Positions 1 through 9,747 are shown, counted from the first letter of the stretch. The stretch is 64,000 nt of DNA from Paenibacillus sp. CC-CFT747 (GCA_030323305.1 CP106741.1:5875501-5939500); one strand, 5' to 3'. Translations and numbers: made by a program. The notes: generated by a model from the sequence alone, not told the origin.

Positions 1-1009
1 TGACAACCGGAGGCTGCAGGCCGATGCCGAGAAAGCTGAGCGCCGTTTCACCGAGAATGGTTCCCGGGATCGACAGTGTGACGTTCACGATGATGTAGCT
101 GGCGAAGGACGGGATCAGGTGCTTCCGGATGATCCGGAAGTCGCTCGCTCCCGCGAGCCGGGCGGCCAGCGTGAAGTCTTCCTCCCGAAGGGAAAGCATT
201 TTGCCCCGGACCACACGGGCGAGCCCCGTCCAGCCGATAATCGAGAAGATGATGATCAGCCCGAAGTAGATCTGAAGCGCTGTCCAGCCCTTCGGCAGAG
301 CGGCCGATAAAGCCATCCACAGCGGGATGGTCGGGATGCAGATGAGGAGGTCGATCGTGCGCTGGATGATGGTGTCGGTCACCCCGCCCAGGTAACCGGA
401 TATTCCTCCGAGCAGAAGGCCGAGAATCAAGGTCAGCACAATGCCTAGCAGGCCGAACGAAAGCGAGATGCGGGCTCCGTACAGAATGCGGGAGAACAGG
501 TCGTGGCCCAGTTTATCTGTCCCCATGAGAAGCAGCGGGCTGTCGGCATCCTTCAGACCGAACAAGTGGCGGTCCATCGGGATAAGGCCCCACATTTTGT
601 AAGACTCCCCCTTCACAAAGAGGGAAATGGAGTACTTCTTCTCCGGATCCTCCGAGAATGTCCGCCGGAAGGTCTGCGGATCCACCTTCTCGCTCATTCC
701 GTAGACGAAGGGCTGCAGGGAGAAGCCTTTCTCGGGATCGACGAAGTGGATTTGGGAGGGCGGCGAATTTTTGTAAGCCGTGAACCGGGTTTCCGTTCCG
801 TACGGACTAAGAAATTCACAGAAGAGCGCCACCAGATACAGCAGCAGAAGGACGATGGAGGAGAAGACCGCCAGCCGGTGCTTCTTGAACTTCCACCACA
901 TGAGCTGCCATTGGGAAGCGACCTCGAGGCTCGGATCCCGGGCTTCTTTCCGCCGGCGTCCCGCTCCCGTTCGTTTAAGCCGGTTCGCAATCGTGGTCAT
1001 GGCGCTCAT
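1..1009 (-). CDS. Opp/Dpp-type ABC transporter permease (OppC/DppC-like), cut by window edge
   Basis: Inner-membrane permease of a peptide/oligosaccharide (Opp/Dpp) importer. At least 336 residues are visible and the C-terminus lies beyond base 1. The start is the ATG at 1009, which overlaps the end of the oppB-like gene by 35 bases, as is usual for coupled permease genes. One membrane segment lies near residues 45-65. A long extracytoplasmic loop follows, then the family block GTDKLGHDLFSRILYGAR, then the permease core with the ATPase-contact region (ARLAGASDFRII). The reading frame is unbroken. The ATPase genes (oppD/F) are not in the window and may follow to the left. The family assignment is firm; the substrate is unknown and could be plant oligosaccharide rather than peptide, given the sugar-related genes nearby. 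Confidence 0.88.
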   Translation of the reverse strand, partial: MSAMTTIANRLKRTGAGRRRKEARDPSLEVASQWQLMWWKFKKHRLAVFSSIVLLLLYLVALFCEFLSPYGTETRFTAYKNSPPSQIHFVDPEKGFSLQPFVYGMSEKVDPQTFRRTFSEDPEKKYSISLFVKGESYKMWGLIPMDRHLFGLKDADSPLLLMGTDKLGHDLFSRILYGARISLSFGLLGIVLTLILGLLLGGISGYLGGVTDTIIQRTIDLLICIPTIPLWMALSAALPKGWTALQIYFGLIIIFSIIGWTGLARVVRGKMLSLREEDFTLAARLAGASDFRIIRKHLIPSFASYIIVNVTLSIPGTILGETALSFLGIGLQPPVV

Positions 1010-2003
1010 TCGCTAACCCCCCGAAGCGGATTCTCGGATCGACGGCCGCGAGCAGAATATCGGAGAGCAGGGTTCCTATCACCGTCATAACACTCAGGAT
1101 CAGAAGAAAGCTTCCCGTCAGATACATATCCTGGAACATCAGCGCCTTCAGCAGCATGGGTCCGGTGGTCTGGAGATTGAGGACGATCGAGACGATCGCC
1201 TCGCCGGAAATAAGGGCCGGCAGCGTCCAGCCGATGGTGCTGATCAGGGGATTAATCGCCATCCGGACGGGATATTTGAACAGGAGCTTCCTCTCGGCCA
1301 CCCCTTTGGCCCGGGCCGTAATCACATATTGCTTAGACAGCTCATCGAGCAGCATCCCCCTCGTTACCCGGATGAGCGAAGCCGTTCCGGACATCCCGAT
1401 CACGATAACCGGAAGAATCAGCCTCGGCAGCATGTTCATGATTTTGGCCGCATTCCAAGGGGCATCCACGAATTCAGGAGAGAACAGCCCGGTAATCGAG
1501 ACCCCTGTCTGGACGAAGATGAAATAAACGAGGATGAGGGCGATCAGAAAGCCGGGAACGGCGAGGCCGATAAAGCCGATAAAGGTGAAGATGTAATCGA
1601 ACACGGAATATTGATGAGTCGCCGAGTAGATGCCGATGGGAATGGCTACCGCCCAGACGAAGACCAGGGAGATGAGCGAGATCACCACGGTAAGCGCAAG
1701 GCGCGGGCCGATGACGTCGGCTACCGGCTGGTTCCACTGGAAGGAACGGCCCAAATCGCCATGCAGAATAATATTTTTGAGCCAGATGAAATATTGCATG
1801 TACATCGATTTGTCGAGCCCGTATTCCGCCTGCAGATTGAGGATGGTGCTTTCCGAAACGGCATTGCCGGCCAGCTTCAGCTGCGCGATATAGGTGGTCA
1901 GGAAATCGCCGGGCGGCAGCTGGATGATGACGAAGACGATCATGCTGATGGCAATGAGCAGCGGGATCAGCTGCAGGACCCGGTAGGAAATGTAATTCAA
2001 CAT
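975..2003 (-). CDS. Opp/Dpp-type ABC transporter permease (OppB/DppB-like)
   Basis: Intact 342-residue permease, partner of the OppC-like protein. The chosen start (MLNYISYRVLQ) has a good GGAGG seven bases upstream; the ATG 18 bases further up would sit before that ribosome site. Visible features are the N-terminal membrane segment (LIPLLIAISMIVFVIIQL), the conserved PGD block, the loop GLDKSMYMQYFIWL, the typical GDLGRSF motif, and the EAA-type loop ITARAKGVAERKLLFKYPVR. It follows the binding-protein gene after a stem-loop at 2026-2056 and runs into the OppC-like gene. The substrate is not set by the sequence. Confidence 0.9.
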   Translation of the reverse strand: MLNYISYRVLQLIPLLIAISMIVFVIIQLPPGDFLTTYIAQLKLAGNAVSESTILNLQAEYGLDKSMYMQYFIWLKNIILHGDLGRSFQWNQPVADVIGPRLALTVVISLISLVFVWAVAIPIGIYSATHQYSVFDYIFTFIGFIGLAVPGFLIALILVYFIFVQTGVSITGLFSPEFVDAPWNAAKIMNMLPRLILPVIVIGMSGTASLIRVTRGMLLDELSKQYVITARAKGVAERKLLFKYPVRMAINPLISTIGWTLPALISGEAIVSIVLNLQTTGPMLLKALMFQDMYLTGSFLLILSVMTVIGTLLSDILLAAVDPRIRFGGLANERHDHDCEPA

Positions 2004-2025
2004 AGGGATCCTCCTTTCCATAAGA

Positions 2026-2056
2026 AGCCGGGGAGAGGGCTCCTCCCGCCCCGGCT
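2026..2056 (-). terminator. Stem-loop between binding-protein gene and oppB-like gene
   Basis: An 8-bp GC-rich stem (AGCCGGGG / CCCCGGCT) with an inner GGG/CCC pairing sits right after the binding-protein stop and is followed by TCTTAT on the minus strand. It probably acts as a partial terminator or 3'-end protector that keeps binding-protein mRNA above permease mRNA. The function is inferred from position. Confidence 0.55.
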
Positions 2057-2072
2057 CTGCTAACGGTCATTC

Positions 2073-4027
2073 TCATTTGCCGAAGAAAAATTGCTCCCCG
2101 CTGAAGTTGGCCGCGATCGCGAAGCTGGAGTCGCTCGGAATGTTGCGGAGCTTGGCGTTCACGATCAACGGCTGCTTCACCTCCGAAATCGGAATGAAAT
2201 AGTACACCTTGTCTTTCATCTCCTGCTTAACCTGCTCGATGATCTTCTTCGCATCCGTCGGACTCGCCGCCGCCGCATTGTCGATCAACGTATACAGCTT
2301 TTTGACATCCGCAGGCGGTTCTTTACCATCCTTTCCTGCTGACGTACGCCATTTGTCCCACAGGGTGCCCCAGTTCGCCGTGCCCCAATCGCCCATGTAC
2401 CACAGCGGAGTATGGGTCCAGATCATCGAGGCCTGCAGCTGGTTGGCTTCCCGGCGGGTCGTATAGAGCGTCTGGTCGATCGTTTTCATCGTCACGTTCA
2501 GCCCAAGCTGCTTCCACATTTCGACCACCAGCTGGGTCATGGGGACAATGTCCGGCGCCTGGGCCCCTACCTCGAACGGAATGGTGAAGACTTTGCCGTC
2601 CGGACCCAGCCGCTTGCCGTCCGGTCCTTTCTTCAAGCCCATGTCATCCAGCAGCTGGTTGGCCTTGGTCAGGTCAAAGGTCGGATCTTCGATGCTCCCC
2701 GGCTTGGCGAAGCCGTAATAGATCGTATCGATAATCTCCTTGCGGTTTAGAGCCAGATTCAACGCCTGCCGGAAGCGGACATCCTGCACGACCTTCTGCC
2801 AGGTCGGATCGTCGAACGTCTGGTTCAAGTAAATGTCCGTCGGCGTCACGTGCATGTTGGCGAGAAGGGCCTTGTAGCCGCTTTTCTCGTTCTCTTTGTA
2901 GAGGGGCATCTTCACGAGAGCCGCCGACTCCCGGGAGAAATCCACCTCGCCGGCAATGGTCTTCAAGCCGACCATCTCGATATCCTGAACGAGCGTGCTT
3001 TGGATCCGGTCAATGTAAGGCAGCTGGTTACCGGCCGTATCGACCTTGAAGTAATAAGGGTTCCGTTCGTAGCTCGCCATGTTCTCGGTGTATTTGGTCA
3101 TCACCCACGGATAGAGGACGGGGAACCCGACGGCTTTCTGGTTGGCCAGCTCCCAGTTCGTGATGTCCTTGTCGTTGAAGAGGTTAACCCATTCCCCGGC
3201 TGGAATCCGGCTTCCTTGATAGCGGGCTCCAGCTTCTCGAGCGGGGTGTATTTCTTGTGGAACTGCTTGAGGTAATGGGCCGGCTTCACGAGCTCGGTGT
3301 ATCCCCGCCAGCCTTGAATGGCCAGCCGGATCAGAATGCCGCCATACGGCCGGTCGAACGAAATTTTGAAATTGTACTCATCCGTTACTTCCAGCTTGAG
3401 CGGGGCTCCTTCGGCAACCCCGCCCGACCGCAGCCATACGGGGAAGATCGGCGTAAGCTCCGGGTTGTTCAACACATCCTCCACCGTAAACCGCACATCC
3501 TCGGTGGTCACCGGCTTGCCGTCCGACCATTTCAAGCCCTTGCGCATCTCAAAGGAAATGGTCTTCTGGTCGTCGCTCATCTTGTACCCCTTTAGCACGT
3601 TCCCGGTAATCTCCTCACCGAGAATGCCGGGCGTGTTCAGCAGGGGCTCGTTGTTCATCACGAATACGTCCGCATCCCAGTTTGGCGCCGAAGTAACCGT
3701 TCTCATGACTCCGCCGTACGTGCCGATCTCGTACTTCATCTGGGAGGAGGGGATTTCATTGGTGATTTTGAAATCGGAGGGCAGCCGTTCCTTCACCGCG
3801 GCCAGATTCTTTCCGTCCAGGAAAGGAGATTGCTTGAAATCCGTCGGGATCGTTTGGGCTCCCGCCTGCCCTCCTCCTTCCGGCGCTTTCGTGGCTTCCG
3901 GAGGCTTGGCGGAGGCCGAGGGGGACGGGGACGTTGAAATGGCGGCGCTTTCACAACCGGTTAGAGCAACAGCCAAGCTGAGAGCGGAAACCAGGAGCAG
4001 GTTCCTTGATCTTCTCCATGACTTCAT
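2073..4027 (-). CDS. Extracellular solute-binding protein family 5 (lipoprotein), one frameshift
   Basis: Lipoprotein receptor of the Opp/Dpp-type importer, about 651 residues after repair. The start at 4027 (MKSWRRSRN) has GGAGGG six bases upstream. Signal peptide and lipobox ALTGC put the lipidated Cys at residue 25, followed by a Ser/Pro/Ala-rich linker. The mature part shows SBP_bac_5 hallmarks: RKGLKWSDGKPVTTEDVRFT, the DVRFRQALNLALNRKEI block, and a C-terminal WGTANWGTLWDKW region. The frame breaks near 3195 in a run of four G on the coding strand; one extra G joins the halves as GEWVNLFNDKDI. The protein is long and aromatic-rich, similar to receptors used for plant oligosaccharides in some bacteria, but the ligand cannot be read from sequence. 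A real pseudogene is possible but less likely than a base-call error. Confidence 0.85.
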
Positions 4028-4300
4028 GAGCAACCCTCCGATTTTCTTGATTCTTGTTTGAGTTTTTGGACTCCCCCCATTTTTATTCCGAAGAACCAAA
4101 TAATCAACAGCCAAGTCAGTGAATTGTCTGAAAATTCAAAAACAGAGCCAAATCCTCTACTCTCGTCTTTGAATCGACACCGAATACGCCACACGGATGG
4201 CGGAATCGCCTATTTTGAGTGCGCCCCTCTTCTCCTCCTGCCCCAAGAATACCGCTTCCCGTCTGGATAAAACGCTTTTCCCGCGGCAAACTCCCACAAA
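4028..4300. other. Intergenic region upstream of the family-5 binding protein
   Basis: No convincing gene here. It should hold the promoter of the binding-protein operon and a binding site for the AraC regulator encoded at 4370-5245. I see no clear sigma-A promoter or repeat. Confidence 0.5.
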
Positions 4301-4328
4301 AACAAAAAAAGTCCCACATGGGACTTTT
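4301..4328 (-). terminator. Rho-independent terminator of AraC-type gene
   Basis: On the minus strand the palindrome AAAAGTCCCA/TGTGGGACTTTT is followed by a T-rich tail (TTTTTTTGTTTTTG). It lies 40 bases after the AraC-type gene and separates it from the binding-protein operon. Confidence 0.85.
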
Positions 4329-4369
4329 GGGACCAACTCCAAGCCCGCCTGCCCGCGGCCTGCAAGTCC

Positions 4370-5245
4370 TTAGCCCTGCTTCCTCATCTGCTGAGGAGTG
4401 AGGCCGAAGGCTTGCTTGAAGATGCGGTAGAATTGGGTTTTGTCCGGATATCCGACGCTTCGTCCGATGGCTTCCGCCGTTTCGTCCGTTTCGAGCAGAA
4501 GACGCTTGGCCTCCCGCAGCCGGATCTCCTGCACGTATTCGGTGAAGGTGGAGCCGAGCTGCTCTTTGAAGATCTTGCCGATGTAATAAGGGGAATAGAA
4601 GCTTTCCCGGGAAAGGTCCTGAAGCGTGATGCGGTCCGTATAATGCTCCTCAATATAGGTCAAGAGACCGGGCAATACGTTGCAGGCATCCCGGTGCTCG
4701 GTTCCCGTCAGGTTCTTCTGCATCATCCGGAAGGTTCGGGTCAGCAGAAGAGTCGTATAGCCGCGAAGCATGGAGCGGTATCCTTCTTTCTTGGCCGTGA
4801 ACTCTTCCATCATCGCGTCCAGCAGGCCTTCCAGCTCAAGCATCGGCTTGCCGCGAAAGGAGACATGGCAGGCCGTTCCCGGAACCTCCCCTCCGAACTC
4901 CCGGAAGAGAGCGGGGGACAGCTCATAGGAAGCAGGCAAATCGGACACCGTCGTTCTCTCCCGCTCGCTTAGAAAATCCGGCTCGAACAGCAGATTGATG
5001 TAATGCATTTCCCCGGGGGATGTAAACGAATGATAATCCCCCGGATTGATCCAAATCAGATCGCCCCGCTGGACGGGAAAGCCCTGTCCATTGATCAGCT
5101 GGGTGCCGGTTCCCCTCCAGATATAAACAAGCTCAATGAACGTATGCGTATGCTCCGGAAACGTTTCGTGAGGCTGACAGGACAGCTTCTGAAGGGCGAC
5201 TTTCTCATCGTGCTCAATGTAATCTCCCGTGAGCAATACAATCAT
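4370..5245 (-). CDS. AraC family transcriptional regulator with cupin sensor domain
   Basis: Intact 291-residue DNA-binding regulator. The ATG at 5245 (MIVLLTGDYIEH) is preferred because GGAG lies eight bases upstream; a GTG nine bases earlier overlaps that site. The N-terminal cupin (about residues 15-95, PEHTHTFIELVYIWRGTG and NPGDYHSFTSPGE) should bind an effector, probably a sugar. The C-terminal double helix-turn-helix (about 190-290) shows LSRESFYSPYYIGKIFKEQL and VGYPDKTQFYRIFKQAFG. It lies upstream of the Opp-type operon on the same strand and ends at its own terminator, so control of that importer is likely but inferred. Confidence 0.9.
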   Translation of the reverse strand: MIVLLTGDYIEHDEKVALQKLSCQPHETFPEHTHTFIELVYIWRGTGTQLINGQGFPVQRGDLIWINPGDYHSFTSPGEMHYINLLFEPDFLSERERTTVSDLPASYELSPALFREFGGEVPGTACHVSFRGKPMLELEGLLDAMMEEFTAKKEGYRSMLRGYTTLLLTRTFRMMQKNLTGTEHRDACNVLPGLLTYIEEHYTDRITLQDLSRESFYSPYYIGKIFKEQLGSTFTEYVQEIRLREAKRLLLETDETAEAIGRSVGYPDKTQFYRIFKQAFGLTPQQMRKQG

Positions 5246-5370
5246 CTTCCACACTCCATTCTCATGGTCATGAAGGAATTCGATAGGCTGCTTCCCTTAC
5301 GGTAATGTCACATGCACAAAGCTCCCTGTTTTATTCTATGCCGCGGGGACGAACACCTGCCTGCCCAAAG

Positions 5371-5397
5371 AAAAAGAAACCGCCGGCGGGCGGTTTC
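5371..5397 (-). terminator. Rho-independent terminator of M15 peptidase gene
   Basis: Stem GAAACCGCC / GGCGGTTTC followed on the minus strand by TTTTTCTTTG, 17 bases past the peptidase stop. Confidence 0.85.
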
Positions 5398-5413
5398 CTT
5401 TGGTTGACGCTTT

Positions 5414-6058
5414 CTAAGTTTCTAAGGAAGAAGGTTTACGGAGAGGCCGTCTCCGGGGGGCGCGCCCCCGTTTCAGCTCCCGGATCGAATAGCCGAAGTC
5501 CATCTGCAGGTGGGGATAATCCGGAAATCCGGACCAGTCTCCTCCCCAGGAGAACCCCAAGCCTTTGGCCAGGGCCACGACTTCCATCCAGTCCGCCTTG
5601 CCGTTCCGGTTGCCGTCGTACTTCAAATCCCACAGGACTTTGCCATCCTTGGTCTTCAGGGCAAAATCAACGGCCAGGCCGTAGTTATGATAGGAATCTC
5701 CACCCTGGACCTGGGTGACAACGGAGCCGCCGTCCTCCCTTCCCTTGCGGTAAAGGGCGTTCTGCTCCTCTACGGTGCGCAGACCGTCGGTGATCAGTAT
5801 CGGGATGCCCGCCTTGCGCGCGGCAGCTTCGAGCTCCGCCTGCTTGGCCGCAACGACCGGGTGAAGCTTGTCCACCGGAGGGACGTTCTTCTTGCTCTCT
5901 ATGCCCCAATCGGGCAGAAGCTTATCGGCAAGAGGAAGCGGGCGAAGGAGCAGAATACCGGCGGCAGCCATGAGGGCCAGCAGGAAGATAGATCGTTTCT
6001 TGGCTTTGCGGGCAAGGGCCGGAGCGCTCTGCCTCGCGTAGGAATAGTTCGTTTTCAT
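5414..6058 (-). CDS. M15 family D-Ala-D-Ala carboxypeptidase / L-Ala-D-Glu endopeptidase (CwlK/VanY-like)
   Basis: Intact 214-residue membrane-anchored peptidoglycan peptidase. An N-terminal segment (about residues 23-42, FLLALMAAAGILLL) is a signal anchor. The catalytic domain (about 60-200) has the zinc motif SYHNYGLAVDF, the DGLRTVEEQNALY block, and the final metal/base motif PHLQMDF, in the order seen in Bacillus CwlK and VanY. It cuts stem peptides of peptidoglycan outside the membrane. It is a single gene with its own terminator. Which bond it cuts cannot be told from sequence alone. Confidence 0.9.
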   Translation of the reverse strand: MKTNYSYARQSAPALARKAKKRSIFLLALMAAAGILLLRPLPLADKLLPDWGIESKKNVPPVDKLHPVVAAKQAELEAAARKAGIPILITDGLRTVEEQNALYRKGREDGGSVVTQVQGGDSYHNYGLAVDFALKTKDGKVLWDLKYDGNRNGKADWMEVVALAKGLGFSWGGDWSGFPDYPHLQMDFGYSIRELKRGRAPRRRPLRKPSSLET

Positions 6059-6095
6059 CCTCCTATCCTACCATGTCTGCTCTCGGAATGCAGCA

Positions 6096-7586
6096 TCAAG
6101 GCAAAACGGCATGACCTGCCGGGATTCGGCTCCGGCTGACCGGAAGAATGATCTCGATGGTCGTGCCGCGGTTAACCCGGCTCGCGGCGCGAAACTCTCC
6201 GTGCAGGGACTCCACGATCTTGATGCTGACCATAAGACCAAGTCCGGTTCCGTTCTCCTTGGTGGTATAGAAGGGCTCGCCCAGACGGGAGATCCCCTCC
6301 TCGGGAATTCCGCATCCCTGATCCGTGAAGCGAATGCTGAGCTTTCCTTCGGGGAGCTCTTCCAGCTCCACCAGCAGCTTCCCGCCGGACGGCATGGAGT
6401 CCATGGCGTTTTTGATCACGTTAACAAAAACCTGCTTAAGCTGATTCTCGTCGCAGTCCACCAGGGAGCACAGGCTTTTGAATTCCGTTTGAACATCGAT
6501 GTTGTTCAGGATGGCCTGAGGCTCCAGCAGCTTGAGGATGCTCTGGAGCACGTGCCGGACGTTGTTCGGCTGGCAGCGCATGGCCTGGGGCTTGGCCACC
6601 ACCATAAACTCATTGATGATGAAGTGAATCCGGTCGAGCTCCGCGAGCATAATTTCGTAGAACTCATGATGAACGGCATTCCGCGACTTCAGCAGCTGGG
6701 TGAACCCCTTCAGCGCGGTGAGCGGATTGCGGATCTCATGGGCAAGCCCCGCGGCCAGCTGGCCGACGACCGCGAGCTTCTCGGATTTGCGGACCATCTC
6801 CTCGGTCCTCTTCTTCTCCGTGATGTCATGCATGACCAGCTGAATAACCGGCCGGCAGTTTTTATAAATGTAAATACAGGAGGATTCCACATCTAGCACT
6901 TCTCCATCCAGCCGGCTTACCTTATGCTCGATAAACTCTAGCGGTTCTTGGCCGTTCGATACGGTAAGGAAGCGTTCCTCCATCAGCTTCCGATAATCCG
7001 GGTGAACCAGCTCAAGAATCGGCCGGCCCGTGAGTTCCTCCCGCGAACCGGCTCCCATCATCTTGACGGCGGCGTCGTTGGCGTAATTGATTATTCCCGC
7101 TTCATCGTGAACCAGGATGGCGGCCGGAAGCAGCTTGATCATCTTGTAGTTAAGCCGCAGGCTCTCCTTTAGGGACTGCTCCCTCTGCTTCCGTTCGGTA
7201 ATGTCTATGGCCGAGCCGATGACCTCCACCACCCTTCCGCTTTGCTTGATGGGTCGGAGCGAGGCCAGAAAGTGAATGCCGGCCGATTCTCCTTCAAAGG
7301 TAACCTTTTCTTCCCCCTGCCAGGCCCGTTCGTAGTGGGCTGCCACATCCACGGCTTTATCCAGGGGCAGCAGGTCCTTAAGGTCCTTTCCCGCTATTTC
7401 CTCCTGACCCGGAAGCATACGGTCCATCAGTTCTCCATGGCAGATGGTATGGACAAACCGTCCGCTTTGCTTTTTGAATTTGAAGATCATTCCCTGCTGC
7501 ACTCGGATCGTTTCTTCCCATTCGGAATTAACCGGCTCGAGCGCAAGCTGTCCATCCTCTGCCTGATTGCTTTCGATCCTGGTCAC
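6096..7586 (-). CDS. PAS-domain sensor histidine kinase (cytosolic, Kin-like)
   Basis: Intact 496-residue kinase without membrane segments. A GTG start is chosen because GGAGG lies six bases upstream. A first PAS domain (about residues 30-140) ends in the PAC motif DITERKQREQ. A second PAS (about 150-265) ends in DITEKKRTEE. The dimerisation/phosphoacceptor helix LAAGLAHEIRNPLTALKGF carries the active His. The ATPase domain shows the N box VNVIKNAMDSM, the G1 box DQGCGIPEEG and the G2 box NGTGLGLMV. The layout matches Bacillus/Paenibacillus phosphorelay kinases feeding Spo0F, but no response regulator is adjacent, so the partner is inferred. Confidence 0.92.
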   Translation of the reverse strand: MTRIESNQAEDGQLALEPVNSEWEETIRVQQGMIFKFKKQSGRFVHTICHGELMDRMLPGQEEIAGKDLKDLLPLDKAVDVAAHYERAWQGEEKVTFEGESAGIHFLASLRPIKQSGRVVEVIGSAIDITERKQREQSLKESLRLNYKMIKLLPAAILVHDEAGIINYANDAAVKMMGAGSREELTGRPILELVHPDYRKLMEERFLTVSNGQEPLEFIEHKVSRLDGEVLDVESSCIYIYKNCRPVIQLVMHDITEKKRTEEMVRKSEKLAVVGQLAAGLAHEIRNPLTALKGFTQLLKSRNAVHHEFYEIMLAELDRIHFIINEFMVVAKPQAMRCQPNNVRHVLQSILKLLEPQAILNNIDVQTEFKSLCSLVDCDENQLKQVFVNVIKNAMDSMPSGGKLLVELEELPEGKLSIRFTDQGCGIPEEGISRLGEPFYTTKENGTGLGLMVSIKIVESLHGEFRAASRVNRGTTIEIILPVSRSRIPAGHAVLP

Positions 7587-7910
7587 GGCAAGCCTCCGCC
7601 TCCATGTGAATATTTGGCAAACGAACCAAAGGAATCATAACCCGTGCCCGGCTTCCTTCCGCCTGTCCATCCTAAACGGAGAATGACCCGAAGAAACTGG
7701 ATTTCAGTATGGCCAGGAAGTCGTCTATCTCAGGAGACACATAATGCAGGCCGGGCCGTCTGATGGGGAACCTGTTGTTTCATGATTCATTGTTACATAA
7801 GGGATAAGGGTACGATTCAATATGACAGCGTTTCCTTGATCGTTCATCCATAAGCTATGATACTACAGCCTTCCGGAAAAATTTGTCGATCCATGGGTAT
7901 CGTTACGGCA
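7587..7910. other. Gene-free region upstream of the PAS kinase
   Basis: About 320 bases without a supported gene. It must contain the promoter of the kinase (minus strand), and it is richer in A and T near 7800-7920. I see no recognisable riboswitch or repeat. Confidence 0.5.
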
Positions 7911-7957
7911 AAAAAATAAAACCTGACAGGTCTTGACTTTTCGCCTGTCAGATTTTA
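7911..7957 (-). terminator. Rho-independent terminator of the AraC/pseudokinase operon
   Basis: Minus-strand stem CTGACAGG / CCTGTCAG with flanking A/T pairing, then TTTTATTTTTTT. It lies just after the stop of the small unknown gene. Confidence 0.85.
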
Positions 7958-7968
7958 TGAAAACTCGA

Positions 7969-8336
7969 TTAAGAAGAGGACGGCTGGAAGGACAGCAGAT
8001 CAATCTGCCGTTCGGTTACCTCGTCTATGAAATCCGTTTGTTTGTAGCGGAAGGGCTCCCCGAAATGGTGAGCTGACGCTCCTCCCACGGCATCGACCGG
8101 TAAACGTTCTTCACTTTGTCTTCGCCTCCCACCATACGGACACGAACCAGACCCGGCTGGATAAGAATGAGGGAGGCTTTGCCTTCTCCGTAAGGGACGG
8201 TAAACATGCTAACCCTCCCGTGCTGCTCCGCCTCCTCTGCGAGAACAGCGGGATAGTCGAAGGCAGTGCCGAACGGAACCTGATGGCGGATCAGCCGTTC
8301 GCGGCTATTGGAATTACTGGAAGTCAACGCCTGCAC
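7969..8336 (-). CDS. Small protein of unknown function, one frameshift
   Basis: I do not recognise this protein. It has about 122 residues after repair. The GTG start at 8336 lies inside the end of the preceding pseudokinase gene (13-base overlap), so translation is probably coupled. The protein is soluble and mixed alpha/beta. It opens with a Ser/Asn-rich stretch, then has AFDYPAVLAEEAEQHG, a strand-rich core (VSMFTVPYGEGKASLILIQ) and VRMVGGEDKVKNVYRSMPW. The frame breaks near 8060 in a CCCC run (plus strand); one added base gives the tail EPFRYKQTDFIDEVTERQID and a stop just before the terminator. No signal peptide or membrane segment is present. Confidence 0.55.
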
Positions 8337-9747
8337 CGCCTTTCTTCTTCCGGGAGCTCGTTGTCGTTAGATAATATGTTCAGAGTGAATTCCCGAACGG
8401 GGATGACAAAGGTAAGAGTAGCTCCACGATCGGAGGCGGCCTCCGCCTGGAGAGACCCGCCCATCAGCTCGATAAGCCGTTTGCTGATGGCCAGATTAAT
8501 GACGGCCCCGGAGTAGTTCTGCTCGGTTCCCGCCTGCTCAGGTTCCGACTGGAGATGAAACAGATCCCCGAGCCTATCGGGAAGGATGCCGATCCCCCTC
8601 CCCGGACTTCAAATTTCAGCAGATAGCTTCCGGGCTCGCCGCTGTTCGGCAGAACACGGGCACAAACGTCGATTCTTCCACGGCTCGTGAAGTCCAGGGC
8701 ATTGCGTAAAATATTCGACAAAGCCTGACGAAGCTTTCGCTCATCTCCAACGATGACAGGCAAGCTTTCGAAGCGTGTGGCCAGCTCGAGCTGGATGCTT
8801 TTCTCCGCGGCTTCTGCTTGAAAATCCCGGATGACGGTATCCACGGCCGATACAAGATCGAAGGGCTCATGCTCGGCTTTCATGTCTTTCGCTTCCAGAC
8901 GGCTGTAGTATAGGATGTTGTCCACCAGCGAAAGCAGAGAATGGTTGCTCATCTGGATAATCTCAATATACTCCTGCTGATCAGGCAGAAGAGGAGTCTC
9001 GCCCAGCAGATCCGTGGCTCCCATAATACTGGTGATAGGGGCCCGGATCTCCGAACCGATGGTCGCCAGCAGGTTGCTTTTTAACTGGACGGATCCTTCC
9101 ACGGCTTGGTTCGCTTCCTTCAGCTTCTTCTCCGTCTTCTTAAGTTCCGAGACCGTATTCTCCAGTTCGATGACATGGGCCAGAAAGACAGCCATCGATT
9201 GCAGGGCGGTAATATCGGTCTCCGAAAAGCGGTAGGTCGTGGAGTCCAGGGCGCAAACTGTCCCGTAAGCGGTCCCGTTCTTGAGCAGGATCGGAACCCC
9301 GATAAAAGAACGGCTACCGAGAGCCTGGGTTACCGCCATGGAGGAGGTGAGGGGACTCGAGGCCGTGTCGGGAATCAGAAGCGGCTTGCTGTCGTTATGA
9401 AGAACGAGGCTGCAGTAGCTCAGTTCAAATGGAAGGCAGTCGTTCTCCTTCACCAGCTCTTCCCTGCGGTTAAACGCATTCATAATAACATTGGTTACCC
9501 CGTCATTGCTCGCCACGAAGATGGTATTGACTTCAAGCAAGCGGCTTAATAGCTCTATTACATGGGCTGCCGCATCATGGATGCCTGAATAGAAAGTTGC
9601 ATTCTCTCTGTGAATTCCTTCCAACCGAATCGGACCTCCCGTAATGGTTGCTGCAAAACCCGCCTTAATAAATAACCTTACCCAAGCACTTGGCAAGTGA
9701 AACGGCGTCTTCTCAAAAAACACCGGTATCCATCTTATCAAGGTCAT
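8324..9747 (-). CDS. GAF-domain protein with degenerate histidine kinase core (pseudokinase), one frameshift
   Basis: About 474 residues after repair. An N-terminal region is followed by a GAF domain (about 45-200, with FIGVPILLKNGTAYGTVCAL) and a coiled coil (about 205-235), then kinase-like HisKA and HATPase domains. Key residues are missing. The phosphoacceptor motif reads LLATIGSEIRAPITSIMG, with Ser (TCG) where His should be. The G1 box reads VRGRGIGIL without the nucleotide-contacting Asp. The G2 box reads SGAVINLAISKRLIELMGG without its glycines. The N box (LSNILRNALDF) is kept. The frame breaks near 8594-8603 in G runs; either repair leaves the Asp absent. It overlaps the AraC-type gene upstream and the small gene downstream. 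It probably works as a ligand sensor or protein scaffold rather than a kinase; this is inference. Confidence 0.75.
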
